Made by a program: the position numbers and the translations under genes. A stretch of DNA of 64,000 nucleotides from DAIMFL01 sp964372215 (GTDB lineage: Bacteria; Pseudomonadota; Alphaproteobacteria; Dongiales; Dongiaceae), in assembly GCA_964372215.1 (NCBI GenBank), contig CAYJQC010000012.1:79684-143683 (forward strand), in the 5' to 3' direction. The stretch's first letter is position 1. Each line of letters starts with the position of its first letter. Of this stretch, positions 10,135 to 18,966 are shown one piece after another. A model generated the notes under the pieces. It worked only from the letters and a program-made list of their open reading frames with translations. It searched no databases and had not been told where the DNA came from.

Positions 10135-11895
10135 ATGACCCGCCGGCCGCCCCGATTCGGCGCGCCGCGCGGCCCCCGCCGCGGCAGCAAGCCTCGCTCC
10201 GGACCCGGCGGGCCGGCGGCGACGCCCCCGGTGGCCGTGCTGCTCGATCACGCGCTCGAGCTGCATCGAACCGCGCGCCTGGCCGAAGCTGAGTCGATCT
10301 ATCGCCGCATCCTGGCGCTCGCACCTGGCCATCCCGACGCGCTGAACCTGCTCGGGCTGGCGGCATTGCAGTCCGAGCGTCCAGCGGATGGTCTGGCGAT
10401 GTTCGATCAGGCAATCCGCAACGCGCCCGCGGTCGCGGATTTCCACAACCACAGAGGCCTCGCGCTGCAGCGGCTCGGCCGCACCGCCGATGCCACCGCG
10501 AGCTTCCGCAAGGCGCTCGCGATCATGCCGCTCCATGTCGGGGCGCTCGCCAACCTTGCCGGTGCGATGCTCGCCAACGGCGAGATCGACGCCGCGATCG
10601 ACTGCTATCGCCGGGCGCTCGATCTGCAGCCCGGCCACGCCGAAGCGTTCTCGAACTACCTGCTCGCCCTCAACTACGACCCCGGCGCCGGTGCCGACTT
10701 CGTCCTGGCCGAGCACCGCCGCTTCGAGGCCGTGCTCGGCATCGAAGCGCGCGGCGATCATCGGCGCGATCGGGATCCGGCGCGCCGCCTCAAGGTCGGC
10801 TATGTCTCCCCCGATCTATGCGAACATTCTTGCGCGTTCTTCGTCGCGCCGTTGCTGGCGGCGCACGACCGGACTTGTGTCGACGTGTTCTGCTACGCGG
10901 CCGTGAAGCGACCGGACGCGACGACCGCGCGGCTGCGCGGCATGGCCGACCACTGGCGCGACATCGCCGGCCTGGACGACGCCGCGGCCGCCGCCCTGAT
11001 CGAGCGCGACGGGATCGACATCCTGGTCGATCTCGCCGGCCATACCGCCGGCAACCGACTGCCGCTGTTCGCGCGCAAGCCCGCGCCGGTGCAGGTGTCC
11101 TGGCTCGGCTATCCCAACACCACGGGCCTGCGGGCGATCGACTATCGGCTGACCGACGAATCGGCCGATCCCCCAGGGACCGACTTGGCCGGCGCCGATG
11201 GCCGCAATGTCGAACGGCTGATCCGGCTACCCGGCGGGTTCCTGTGCTACCAGCCGCCCGCCGACGCGCCCGATCCGGCGCCGCCGCCCGTCGTGCGCGG
11301 CGCCGGCGTCACCTTCGGCAGCTTCAACAACTCCAGCAAGATATCGGCGCCCGTGGTCGAGCTCTGGGCCGGGATCCTCGCACGCGCCCCGGCTTCCCGG
11401 CTGGTGCTCAAGGCGCGCCAACTTGAAAGCCAGGCGCTGCGCCAGCACTATGCAGGGCTCTTCTCGGCCCGCGGAATCGCGGCGGACCGCCTCGTTCTGC
11501 TGCCCTGGACCGCCACGATCCGCGCGGGCATGGCAGCTTACGACGAGGTCGACATCGCCTTGGATACCTTTCCCTACAACGGTACCACGACGACCTGCGA
11601 AGCACTGTGGATGGGAGTGCCGGTGGTGACGCTGGCGGGAGATCGCCACGCCAGCCGCGTCGGCGCCAGCCTGCTGCGCGCGGTCGGTCTGGCAGAACTC
11701 GTCACCGAGTCGCCGGCCGCCTACTTGGCGACGGCCGTGGCTCTGGCCGACAGTCCTGATCGGATCCGGGCTTGGCGCCGGACCCTGCGCGCGCAGGTCG
11801 CCGCATCGCCGCTCTGCGATTCGCGTCAATTCGCCGCCGGTGTGGAGACGGCCTTCCGAACGATGTGGCACCGCTGGTGCGCGCCGGGATGCTAA
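10135..11895 (+). CDS. TPR protein with O-GlcNAc-transferase-like (GT41/SPINDLY) domain
   Basis: 586 residues from ATG 10135 (GTG 10114 would add 7). TPR repeats cover about 20-180 (for example HPDALNLLGLAALQSERPADGLAMFDQAI). The C-terminal half is GT41: LKVGYVSPDL, ILVDLAGHTAGNRLPLFARKPAPVQVSWLGYPNTTG, FGSFNNSSKISAPVVELW, and the nucleotide-sugar-binding DIALDTFPYNGTTTTCEALWMGVPVVTL. Family members glycosylate Ser/Thr of proteins, or fucosylate in SPY; bacterial ones may act on flagellins or surface proteins. The usual 'DF-R-H-x-V' after GYVSP reads DLCEHSCAFF here, keeping the His. Donor and target are unknown. Confidence 0.85.
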   Translation: MTRRPPRFGAPRGPRRGSKPRSGPGGPAATPPVAVLLDHALELHRTARLAEAESIYRRILALAPGHPDALNLLGLAALQSERPADGLAMFDQAIRNAPAVADFHNHRGLALQRLGRTADATASFRKALAIMPLHVGALANLAGAMLANGEIDAAIDCYRRALDLQPGHAEAFSNYLLALNYDPGAGADFVLAEHRRFEAVLGIEARGDHRRDRDPARRLKVGYVSPDLCEHSCAFFVAPLLAAHDRTCVDVFCYAAVKRPDATTARLRGMADHWRDIAGLDDAAAAALIERDGIDILVDLAGHTAGNRLPLFARKPAPVQVSWLGYPNTTGLRAIDYRLTDESADPPGTDLAGADGRNVERLIRLPGGFLCYQPPADAPDPAPPPVVRGAGVTFGSFNNSSKISAPVVELWAGILARAPASRLVLKARQLESQALRQHYAGLFSARGIAADRLVLLPWTATIRAGMAAYDEVDIALDTFPYNGTTTTCEALWMGVPVVTLAGDRHASRVGASLLRAVGLAELVTESPAAYLATAVALADSPDRIRAWRRTLRAQVAASPLCDSRQFAAGVETAFRTMWHRWCAPGC

Positions 11896-12062
11896 ACTCC
11901 CAGTCCGCATGTCGCCGGAGCCTCGCCGCGCGGTCGCGCCTGTGCGACGCTTGGCGGTCCGCCTGTACGACGGACGCCACGTTCGCTGGCATGTACCGGC
12001 GCGGTGCAGGTCATGCGGACGGGTGTTCCTGAACCGCGCTTCCAGGGCTTTCCGGCACCTTC

Positions 12063-12914
12063 ATGAGCAAGATCGTCTGGCTCGCTTCGTTCCCGCGCTC
12101 GGGCAACACTTGGTTGCGCGCGTTCCTGCACAACTACCTGCGGGACCGCGGCGAGCCCTACGACATCAACCGGCTGCAGGACTTCTCGCTGATCGAATGC
12201 GACGCGCGCTGGTATCGCGGCCTCGATCCCCGCCCGGTCGTCGAGCTCGGCAAGGAGGAGGTCGCGGCGTTGCGGTCCAAGGCGCAGGCCGCGATGACCC
12301 GCGCCTCGCCCGACAGCGTCTTCGTCAAGACGCACAACGCGCTGATCGAGGACCGCGGGCACCTGCTGATCGATCCGGCGCTGACCGCGGGTGCGATCTA
12401 CGTGGTCCGCAACCCGCTCGACGTGGTGCTGTCGTACGGCGCGCATTTCGGCGTGTCGCTCGATGACGCGATCGCCGCGATGACCCACGAAGGCACCCAG
12501 TCGATCGCCAACCAGGAGAACCACGTCTACGAGGTCTTCGGCTCCTGGGACCAGAACGTGCGGAGCTGGACCGCACAGGCTAGCCCCGCCGTCCTGGTGC
12601 TGCGCTACGAGGACATGCAGGCGGCCCCCGAGGCAGCCTTCGGCCGGGTCGCGGGCTTCCTTGGCCTGCATTCCGATGCCGATCGGCTGGACCGCGCCAT
12701 CCGGCACAGCTCGTTCGACATGCTGCGGCAGCAGGAGGAGCGCCGCGGCTTCCGCGAGCGCAGCCTGAAATCGCCGCGCTTTTTTCGCGAAGGCCGGGTC
12801 GGCCAATGGCGCGAGCGGTTGACCCAGGCGCAGATCGACGCACTCGTCGCCGCCTGTCGCCCGCAGATGGAACGCTTCGGCTACTGGCCGATCGAGGGAA
12901 CGGCCGAGATTTGA
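12063..12914 (+). CDS. Sulfotransferase (D), paralogue of A
   Basis: 283 residues. PAPS loop FPRSGNTWLRAF at 10-21, 3'-phosphate site AIYVVRNPLDVVLSYGAHFG, and the conserved VFVKTHNALIEDRG. It shares long identical blocks with sulfotransferase A across the whole length, so A and D come from a duplication, now separated by B, C, the propeller and the OGT-like gene. A 167-base gap separates it from the OGT-like gene; no strong ribosome site is seen before ATG 12063. Its stop is followed within 15 bases by the porin remnant. Acceptor unknown. Confidence 0.9.
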   Translation: MSKIVWLASFPRSGNTWLRAFLHNYLRDRGEPYDINRLQDFSLIECDARWYRGLDPRPVVELGKEEVAALRSKAQAAMTRASPDSVFVKTHNALIEDRGHLLIDPALTAGAIYVVRNPLDVVLSYGAHFGVSLDDAIAAMTHEGTQSIANQENHVYEVFGSWDQNVRSWTAQASPAVLVLRYEDMQAAPEAAFGRVAGFLGLHSDADRLDRAIRHSSFDMLRQQEERRGFRERSLKSPRFFREGRVGQWRERLTQAQIDALVAACRPQMERFGYWPIEGTAEI

Positions 12915-12928
12915 ACGCTGGACCGGTC

Positions 12929-13198
12929 TTGGCCGCCGATCCGGTCAAGCTCGGCAACCCCTATGCCTGGGACGCCTGAACTGTCGGACTCGGCTGGACC
13001 GATGGCCAGTACGAGGTCTCCAGCAAGAACGACGACGACACTCACGACGTCTTCCGGCTGACCGGCGCCTACGCGATGAGCCCGGGCACAACCCTGGAAA
13101 GGATGGCACTGGAAGGGATGGCGGGCTACGCCAGCTACGAAGACGACGACAACGCCTAAAACGCAGCCTGCGACTCCACAGAGGTACGCACCGCCGTC
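12929..13198 (+). pseudogene. Porin gene remnant (internally deleted, two stops)
   Basis: Read in the frame of 12929, this stretch gives LAADPVKLGN, matching the first mature residues of the intact porin downstream (AADPVKLTIS), then joins directly to PYAWDA-stop-TVGLGW, GQYEVSSKNDDD, RLTGAYAMSPG and GYASYEDDDNA-stop, which match the last fifth of the same porin (YAWDAWTVGLTW, GQYETSSNSDDD, FTGAYALGPG, GYADYDDDDG). So the N- and C-terminal ends are fused and the middle is gone. The first stop is a TGG-to-TGA change at 12977-12979; the second is TAA 13157-13159. A small extra repeat (ERMALEGMA) is also present. It cannot encode a porin. Confidence 0.85.
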
Positions 13199-13578
13199 GA
13201 TAATGAACTCCGAGTCGCGGGTCGCGGGCGCCGAGTCGCGGGCCCAATCGGGCCGGGGAGGGCGAAAATGCCCTTTCCGCGCCGGTTTGTGGTTACGGAA
13301 TGGTGTCTAACAGGACGCAGGATTCACCTCGCGTCAAGACACTGTGGCACCGCCGCCACAGTATTGTCCAAAAGCCACAAAACCGCCGCTGTCTTGCTTG
13401 ACCGCCTCGGTCTTTACCATAGGATGACCGCTGCATCCGGCGCCTAGGTGGCGTTTTTGCCACGTCGGGCCTGCCGATCCCAGTTGAAGACAGGGGGTTG
13501 GAAAGCGGTGCAGGGGTGGTCGGCGGCGGCAAGCTGCCTCCGACCAAGTTCGGACACAGCAATTCAGGGAAACACGTT
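13199..13578 (+). promoter_or_regulatory. Upstream region of the porin gene
   Basis: 380 bases without a gene. It holds the inverted repeat at 13341-13362, an A-rich stretch (CCAAAAGCCACAAAACC), and a weak promoter-like pair TTGCTT (13393-13398) and ACCATA (13415-13420) spaced 16 bases. If used, it would leave a leader of about 150 bases before ATG 13579, usual for porins. A ribosome site AGGGA lies about 10 bases before the ATG. Promoter assignment is weak. Confidence 0.35.
13341..13362. repeat. 8-bp inverted repeat before porin
   Basis: ACTGTGGC (13341-13348) and GCCACAGT (13355-13362) form a perfect dyad around a 6-base spacer. It could be an operator for the porin promoter or a stem in its leader. 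Partner protein unknown. Confidence 0.45.
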
Positions 13579-14706
13579 ATGAAGCATGTTCTTCTCGGTT
13601 CGACCGCCCTGGTCGCCGCTGGCCTGATGGCCGGAACGGCCTCGGCCGCGGATCCAGTGAAGCTGACGATTTCCGGCTTCTACCAGGCGGCCGCTGGTGC
13701 CGTCATCGGCCAGGACGACTCCACGGGCGAGTCGGGCGACAAGCGTCGCAGCCATTCGATCGAGACCAACGGCGAAGTACGCTTCTCCGGCGAAACCACG
13801 CTCGATAATGGCCTGACCGTCGGTGCCCGCGTCGAAATGGAAGCCTTCCAGTCCGGCGACCAGATCGACCAGGCCTATGCCTATCTCAGCGGCGGCTTCG
13901 GCGAAGTCCGGCTCGGCGACACCCTCGAGGCGCTCAGCCAGATGTGCTACATCGCGCCGCAGGCCGGCTCGCTGTTCGGCGCCGACTCGCCGAACTTCAA
14001 CTTCTCCAACGCCGGCGTGAACGGCTATAGCGGCACCAACGGCACCTGCTACGGCCTGGCCGCTGAGCGTTCGAGCATCATCTACTTCAGCCCGAACTTC
14101 GGTGGCTTCAGCTTCGCGGCATCGTATGCCCCGGACGGCACCGACACGGTCGGCGGCGGCATCGGCAATGCCGGCGGCACCAAGGCCACCAACAACAACA
14201 CGCAGGTCTCCGGAATCGTTTCGGTCGCGGCGAGCTTCTCGCACGATTTCAACGGCTTCAGCATGGCGACCGGCGGCGGCGTGAGCTTCGGCGCCCGTGA
14301 AATCCACCCGGCGGGTGGCAGCGGCGTCGACGAGAGCGTCGAGGACTATCAGGCTTACCTGCAGTTCGGCTTCAGCGGCTGGACCGTCGGCGGTGCCTTC
14401 GAAATGACCAAGGACTATCTCCCTACCGTGTCCAATGCGGACCGTTGGGTCGGGTCGCTCGGCGTGACCTACGCCTGGGACGCCTGGACCGTCGGCCTGA
14501 CCTGGAGCCATGGCCAGTACGAGACGTCGTCGAACAGCGATGATGACAATCAGGACATCATCCAGTTCACCGGCGCCTACGCCCTCGGCCCGGGCATCAA
14601 CCTCGAAGGCATGGTCGGCTATGCCGACTACGATGACGATGACGGTCTCCAGACTGCCAACTACGACGCCGTCGAGATCGGCACCGGCATCCACATCGGC
14701 TTCTGA
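13579..14706 (+). CDS. Outer-membrane porin
   Basis: 375 residues. Signal peptide MKHVLLGSTALVAAGLMAGTA ending ASA|ADPVKL, then alternating aromatic/Gly-rich strands (LTISGFYQAAAG, RFSGETTLDNGLTVGARVEMEAF, SIIYFSPNFGGFSFAASYAP) and a C-terminal strand ending in Phe (GTGIHIGF), the BAM signal. Two cysteines lie in a loop (CYIAPQ...GTCYG). It is an alphaproteobacterial general porin (Gram-negative porin superfamily) giving passive solute passage. ATG 13579 is chosen for the signal peptide. It stands alone, with its own leader region and a strong terminator. A deleted copy lies 0.4 kb upstream. Confidence 0.92.
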   Translation: MKHVLLGSTALVAAGLMAGTASAADPVKLTISGFYQAAAGAVIGQDDSTGESGDKRRSHSIETNGEVRFSGETTLDNGLTVGARVEMEAFQSGDQIDQAYAYLSGGFGEVRLGDTLEALSQMCYIAPQAGSLFGADSPNFNFSNAGVNGYSGTNGTCYGLAAERSSIIYFSPNFGGFSFAASYAPDGTDTVGGGIGNAGGTKATNNNTQVSGIVSVAASFSHDFNGFSMATGGGVSFGAREIHPAGGSGVDESVEDYQAYLQFGFSGWTVGGAFEMTKDYLPTVSNADRWVGSLGVTYAWDAWTVGLTWSHGQYETSSNSDDDNQDIIQFTGAYALGPGINLEGMVGYADYDDDDGLQTANYDAVEIGTGIHIGF

Positions 14707-14732
14707 TCTCTCCGATCGGAAGTCCCTGCTTG

Positions 14733-14770
14733 CGGGGAGGGCGGGTTACCGCCCTCCCCGTTACTTTTTT
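14733..14770 (+). terminator. Rho-independent terminator of the porin
   Basis: Perfect 12-bp stem, CGGGGAGGGCGG (14733-14744) and CCGCCCTCCCCG (14749-14760), with loop GTTA, followed by TTACTTTTTT. It begins 26 bases past the porin stop. Confidence 0.92.
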
Positions 14771-14850
14771 CGGGCCCCGCCGCCCGATGGCCTGACTTCG
14801 CCCCGCGCGGTCCTTGCCTCGCCGACGATCGCGCGACAGACTGCGGCGCG

Positions 14851-15552
14851 ATGGCTTCCCACAGCGCCGACTCGCACAGCGACATCGCCGCACGCCTCGC
14901 CGGCGTGCGCGCCCGCATCACCAAGGCGGCGCGCGACGCCGGACATGATCCGGCGACGGTGATCCTGGTCGCGGTCGCCAAGACCCATCCGGTCGAGCAG
15001 ATTCTGCCGGCGCTCGACACCGGCCATCGGGTATTCGGCGAGAACCGGGTCCAGGAAGCCGCAGGCAAGTGGCCGGCCCTGCGCGCCCGCTATCCCGACA
15101 TCGTGCTGCATCTGATCGGGCCGCTGCAGACCAACAAGGTCAAGGATGCGGTGGCGCTGTTCGACGTGATCGAAACCGTCGACCGCGAAAAGCTCGCCCG
15201 TGCCCTGGCCGACGAATTCGGGCGGCAGGGCAAGCGCCCGGACTGCTACATCCAGGTCAACACCGGCGAGGAGCCGCAGAAGGCCGGGGTCCTGCCGGCG
15301 GATATCGACGGCTTCATCGCGCTGTGCCGCGACGAGCTCGGCCTGCCGGTCCGCGGCCTGATGTGCATCCCGCCGGTCGGCGAGCCGCCGGCGCCGCATT
15401 TCGCCCTGCTGGCCGAGATCGCCGAACGCCACGACCTGCCGGTGCTGAGCATGGGCATGAGCGGCGACTACGAGATCGCCATCGCCATCGGCGCGACCCA
15501 TGTGCGGGTCGGCACCGCGATCTTCGGCGAGCGGCCCAGACCGCAGGAGTGA
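14851..15552 (+). CDS. YggS/PLPBP family PLP-binding protein
   Basis: 233 residues, the normal size. Single-domain alanine-racemase-like barrel that binds pyridoxal phosphate and keeps PLP and amino-acid pools in balance; no catalysis is established for the family. Seen: the PLP lysine K44 in VAVAKTHP, FGENRVQEA, HLIGPLQTNK, QVNTGEEPQKAG, GLMCIPP and the phosphate-binding SMGMSGDYEIAI plus VRVGTAIFGER. It starts 80 bases after the porin terminator and converges with the L,D-transpeptidase gene. Confidence 0.95.
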   Translation: MASHSADSHSDIAARLAGVRARITKAARDAGHDPATVILVAVAKTHPVEQILPALDTGHRVFGENRVQEAAGKWPALRARYPDIVLHLIGPLQTNKVKDAVALFDVIETVDREKLARALADEFGRQGKRPDCYIQVNTGEEPQKAGVLPADIDGFIALCRDELGLPVRGLMCIPPVGEPPAPHFALLAEIAERHDLPVLSMGMSGDYEIAIAIGATHVRVGTAIFGERPRPQE

Positions 15553-15588
15553 GGGCGCGGGGCTGGGTGCCGCGGGCCGTGCCGCCGC

Positions 15589-16113
15589 TCAGGACGCCGG
15601 GGCGGCCGATCCGACGGCCGGCTCGACCACCAGCGAATCGCCGGGCTTCGCCTCGGCCAGCACGGCCAGCAGATCGGCGAGCGCCAGCGCGACGCAGCCC
15701 TCGGTCGGCGCGTAGTCCGGCCGGGCGACGTGCAGGAACACCGCGCTGCCCAGGCCGGGCCGCGGCGGATCGTCGTTGTGGCCGATCACCACGATCACGT
15801 CGTAGACCGCGTCCGCGCGCCACAGTCGCTCGTGCCGGGCCGGATGCGGCAGGCGCACCGGCCGGTTGTAGGCGGCGTCCGCCGGATCGTCGCACCAGCC
15901 ATCCGCCGGCGTCAGCGCCGCGACCGGCAGGCCGGTGGCCGGCGCGGCCAGCCGGTCCGCCCGGTACATCACCCGGCGCAGGGCAAAGCGTCCGGCCGGG
16001 GTGGCGCCGTCGCCCTCGCGCTTGTCGGGCCGGATCCCCGCCGGCCCCAGCGCGCAGCAGAACCGGCGCGTGCTCCAGCTTGCGGTGCCGTCCGCGGTGA
16101 TGACCAGGTCCAT
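15589..16113 (-). CDS. L,D-transpeptidase family protein (YkuD fold)
   Basis: 174 residues. Catalytic motif H128-V-A-R-P-x7-G-C140-V-A-L corresponds to the YkuD His...Gly-Cys pattern, with the usual 'HGCv' His replaced by Glu (TEGCVAL), a variant common in short proteobacterial members annotated as L,D-transpeptidase catalytic domain. GHNDDPPRPGLGSAVFLH and KREGDGATPAGRF, the N-terminal block of this subfamily, are present. No signal peptide is evident, so its place of action is unclear. Members of YkuD link or trim peptidoglycan stem peptides; this short group is uncharacterised. Confidence 0.85.
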   Translation of the reverse strand: MDLVITADGTASWSTRRFCCALGPAGIRPDKREGDGATPAGRFALRRVMYRADRLAAPATGLPVAALTPADGWCDDPADAAYNRPVRLPHPARHERLWRADAVYDVIVVIGHNDDPPRPGLGSAVFLHVARPDYAPTEGCVALALADLLAVLAEAKPGDSLVVEPAVGSAAPAS

Positions 16114-16159
16114 GGCGCGAAGCTACCCGTCGACAGCGGCGTTGGCGACGCGAATTCGA

Positions 16160-17329
16160 TCAGAGCCGGCTGTCGTACAGGCCGCCGGCGGCTTGCGGCG
16201 GCGGCGGGATGCTGCCCAGGCTGCGCTCGCGCGCCAGCGCCTGGTACTTGTCCAGCGCCAGCATCATCTGCGCGGCGATGTCCGGCGCCGCGGCGCCGGC
16301 GGCGGGCGGGCCGGCTGCCGGCGTGGCGAGGGCATACGGAGTTTCGTCCGTCTGACCGGTGACGGGGCCGGCCGGGACGATGGGAAAGCCGCCGCCGGCC
16401 GGGAGATCGTCCCCGTTGCCGGGACCCTGGTCGCGCGGATCGGGACTGGCCATCGCAGGAGCCACCGCCAGCTGTTCCGCGGCGGGCGGTCCGGCCGCCA
16501 GCGCTTCGGCCGGCGCGACCGGCATCGCCTGCGGTCCATCGCCCTCGCGGCCCCGGTTGAAGCCGTGGCTCGGCAGTTCGGCGATGCTGGTGCCGGCGCC
16601 CGGCCCGGCGCCGTCGTCTCCGGTCAGCGCGGCGATCGCGGTGCCGGCGATGTCGTCGCCGGTCACTTCCTCGAAGGCGGCGTTGGCGACCGCGCCGGCA
16701 AAGCCGAGCGGCCCGCCGAACAGGGCGCCGCCGGCCATCGCCGACCCCGGCGAGATCTCGTCGCCGGTGATCCAGCGATAGATCGACGAAACGATCGGGA
16801 TGTGCTGCAGCGGATTGACGATGTCGATCAGATCGCCGAACCCGAATCCGTCCGCGCCGAACAGCCAGGTATCGCCGTTCTCGGTGGTCTGGACCTGGCG
16901 GCCCTCGACGAAGGCCCGGGTCCGGTCGCGCGCGTCCATGCCGCGCCAATCGGGCGCCGCGCCGGCGCCCTCGGACGGGATTTCCAGCGCGACCGCCGCG
17001 ACGTTCGCCAGCGGCCCGGGATCGAGCGGCTCGGGATCGAGCGGCGCGGCCGGCGCGCCGGCAACGGCGTCGCCGGTCGCCGCCATGGGATCGGCCGGCG
17101 ATTCGGGCGGCAGTCCGTTCAGGGCGATCGGCGGGTTCGCGGGCGGCGGCGGCGCGCCGGGCAGGGTGGCGCCGCCGGCCAGGTCGGCCCGCAGCTGCGC
17201 CATCACCGAGTCGAAGTCCGAGACCGCTGCCATGGCTGCGGGTGCTGCCGCCGAAGGGGGGGCCGGCGGTCGCAGGACAGGGATGGCGGCGGACAGCCCG
17301 CCGAGCGGCGGGCGCGGATCTACTGGCAT
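16160..17329 (-). CDS. Low-complexity protein with Gly-rich amphipathic core, unknown
   Basis: 389 residues from ATG 17329, preceded by GAGGGAG, a strong ribosome site; an in-frame extension to 17386 looks spurious. N- and C-terminal thirds are Pro/Ala/Gly-rich and likely disordered. The centre (about residues 150-240) is ordered: GDTWLFGADGFGFGDLIDIVNPLQHIPIVS, then YRWITGDEISPGS, a Gly-rich hydrophobic stretch AMAGGALFGGPLGFAGAVANAAFEEVTGDDI. The C-terminus has AQMMLALDKYQALA. The core recalls conserved hypothetical proteins of Rhodospirillales, but I know no function. The glycine-rich segment could insert in a membrane. Confidence 0.7.
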   Translation of the reverse strand: MPVDPRPPLGGLSAAIPVLRPPAPPSAAAPAAMAAVSDFDSVMAQLRADLAGGATLPGAPPPPANPPIALNGLPPESPADPMAATGDAVAGAPAAPLDPEPLDPGPLANVAAVALEIPSEGAGAAPDWRGMDARDRTRAFVEGRQVQTTENGDTWLFGADGFGFGDLIDIVNPLQHIPIVSSIYRWITGDEISPGSAMAGGALFGGPLGFAGAVANAAFEEVTGDDIAGTAIAALTGDDGAGPGAGTSIAELPSHGFNRGREGDGPQAMPVAPAEALAAGPPAAEQLAVAPAMASPDPRDQGPGNGDDLPAGGGFPIVPAGPVTGQTDETPYALATPAAGPPAAGAAAPDIAAQMMLALDKYQALARERSLGSIPPPPQAAGGLYDSRL

Positions 17330-17490
17330 GGCACTCCCTCGGCAGCAGATCCCCTGCAACCGCCGCGCCAAGCCCAAGCTATTCAAATATAATGATTAAG
17401 GTTTCGGCTGACCGGGTGATCCCGGCAAATCCTGCCGATCGCCCGGCAGGCTCGGCCCCCTCGGCGGGCCGGGCCGCCGAGGGCAACCGC

Positions 17491-18669
17491 TCAGAACATA
17501 TGGCCGAGCCGCGACGCCTTGGTGCGCAGATAGCCCTCGTTATGCCCGTTGGCCGGGATCACGTGCGGCACGCGTTGGGTCACGGTGATGCCGCAGCGCC
17601 CCAGGCCGGCGACCTTTTCCGGGTTGTTGGTCATCAGCCGCACCCGGGAGAAGCCGAGCTGGCGCAGCATCTCCGCCGCCGGCTGGTAGATCCGCTCGTC
17701 GGGATCGAAGCCGAGCTGGCGGTTGGCCTCGACGGTGTCGGCCCCGCGATCCTGCAGCTCATAGGCCCTGAGCTTGTTGACCAGGCCGATGCCGCGGCCT
17801 TCCTGCGCCATGTACAGCAGCAGCCCGCTGCCCTGGCGGGCGATCTCGGCAATCGCGCCGCGCAGCTGGTCGCCGCAGTCGCAGCGCAGCGAGCCCAGCA
17901 GGTCGCCGGTGAAGCACTCGGAATGCAGCCGCGCCAGAACCGGCTGATCCGGCGCGGGATCGCCGATCACGATGGCGAGATGCTCGACTCCGCCATCGGT
18001 CGGCCGGAAGGCGACGATGCGGGCATTCTCGGCCCCGTCCAGCGGCACGCGGGCCTCGCCGACCCGGCGCAGGCTGTGGGCCGCCACCGCCTGGTAGCTG
18101 AAAACAGCCGCCGCCCCGACCGCCAGCAGGTCGTGGCGATGGGCCCATTCCGCAAGGCCCGGAAGCTCGCCGTCGGCTGCCGAGGCCAGGGGCGCGATCA
18201 CCGCCGCCGGCAACAGGCGCGACAGCTTGGTGAGCTCGACCGCGGCGGCGGCGCTGCGCGCCGCCCGGGGTTCCGCCGCGATGGCGCCCGCCAGCGGCCG
18301 GACGGCGCCGTCGTCGACGGTCGGGTCCGCCAGCCGCCGCAGGGCAGCCGAGTCGCCGCCGTCGAGCCGGATCGCGGTCACGCCGCCCTCGGCGCCGCCG
18401 TCCGCCGCCGGCGCGTAGCCCAGCACCGCGGCGCGCCGCCGGCTCAGCGCCAGGGCCAGCCGGGCCGGCCGGACCAGGGCGGACATCTGGGCCAGCAGCT
18501 CTTCGCTGGCGGTCTCGGCGGCGGCGACCAGGGCGCCGCGCCCGGACTCGTCGACCAGCAAGACCGCGGCGCCGCGCCGCAGCTCGCTGCTGGCGCGGTC
18601 GACCGCAGTCAGAATGGCGGCATCGGCGGCCGGATCGGCCGGCGCGGTGCGGGCGAGGGAGTCGGACAT
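17491..18669 (-). CDS. ribA: GTP cyclohydrolase II with degenerate RibB-like N-domain
   Basis: 392 residues. The C-terminal half is GTP cyclohydrolase II, the first step of riboflavin synthesis (GTP to 2,5-diamino-6-ribosylamino-pyrimidinone 5'-phosphate). Zinc cysteines are C252, C263 and C265 in SECFTGDLLGSLRCDCG; MAQEGRGIGLVNKL and MTNNPEKVAGL are also typical. The N-terminal ~190 residues match the DHBP synthase fold, but the acidic catalytic motif reads DESGRGALVAAAE, so RibB activity is unlikely; such fusions are common in alphaproteobacteria. ATG 18669 is preferred to GTG 18672. No FMN riboswitch is seen upstream. Confidence 0.93.
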   Translation of the reverse strand: MSDSLARTAPADPAADAAILTAVDRASSELRRGAAVLLVDESGRGALVAAAETASEELLAQMSALVRPARLALALSRRRAAVLGYAPAADGGAEGGVTAIRLDGGDSAALRRLADPTVDDGAVRPLAGAIAAEPRAARSAAAAVELTKLSRLLPAAVIAPLASAADGELPGLAEWAHRHDLLAVGAAAVFSYQAVAAHSLRRVGEARVPLDGAENARIVAFRPTDGGVEHLAIVIGDPAPDQPVLARLHSECFTGDLLGSLRCDCGDQLRGAIAEIARQGSGLLLYMAQEGRGIGLVNKLRAYELQDRGADTVEANRQLGFDPDERIYQPAAEMLRQLGFSRVRLMTNNPEKVAGLGRCGITVTQRVPHVIPANGHNEGYLRTKASRLGHMF

Positions 18670-18966
18670 CACGGACCGAGTGTATCAGGCTGTGGCGCGA
18701 CCGCCACGGGTCCTGCAGACGCGGACCCCGGCAATACCGCCCCGGGGCCTGGCGGTCAATACCGGGCGGGCCACCCGTCGGCGGCCGTCCCTGCCCTGGT
18801 ACCGCCCGGACAGGCGGCTGGCCGGGCGCCGACACCGCGCGGCTTGCGACGGCACGCGCCGCAATGCTATCTCAGCCCAGGCCCGGTCCTTGCCGGGGCC
18901 ACCCGAATGCTGGGGCATTGCAGCGACGTCACCGGCGGTTCCAGCGTCGCCAGGGAGCACAGCGAT
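18670..18966. other. Divergent gap between ribA and regulator group
   Basis: About 300 bases, GC-rich, between the ribA start and the small ORF that precedes the response regulator. No clear promoter pair, riboswitch or gene was recognised. Confidence 0.5.

Noticed and set aside
18670..18966. FMN riboswitch upstream of ribA
   Set aside because: The conserved RFN-element boxes were not found.
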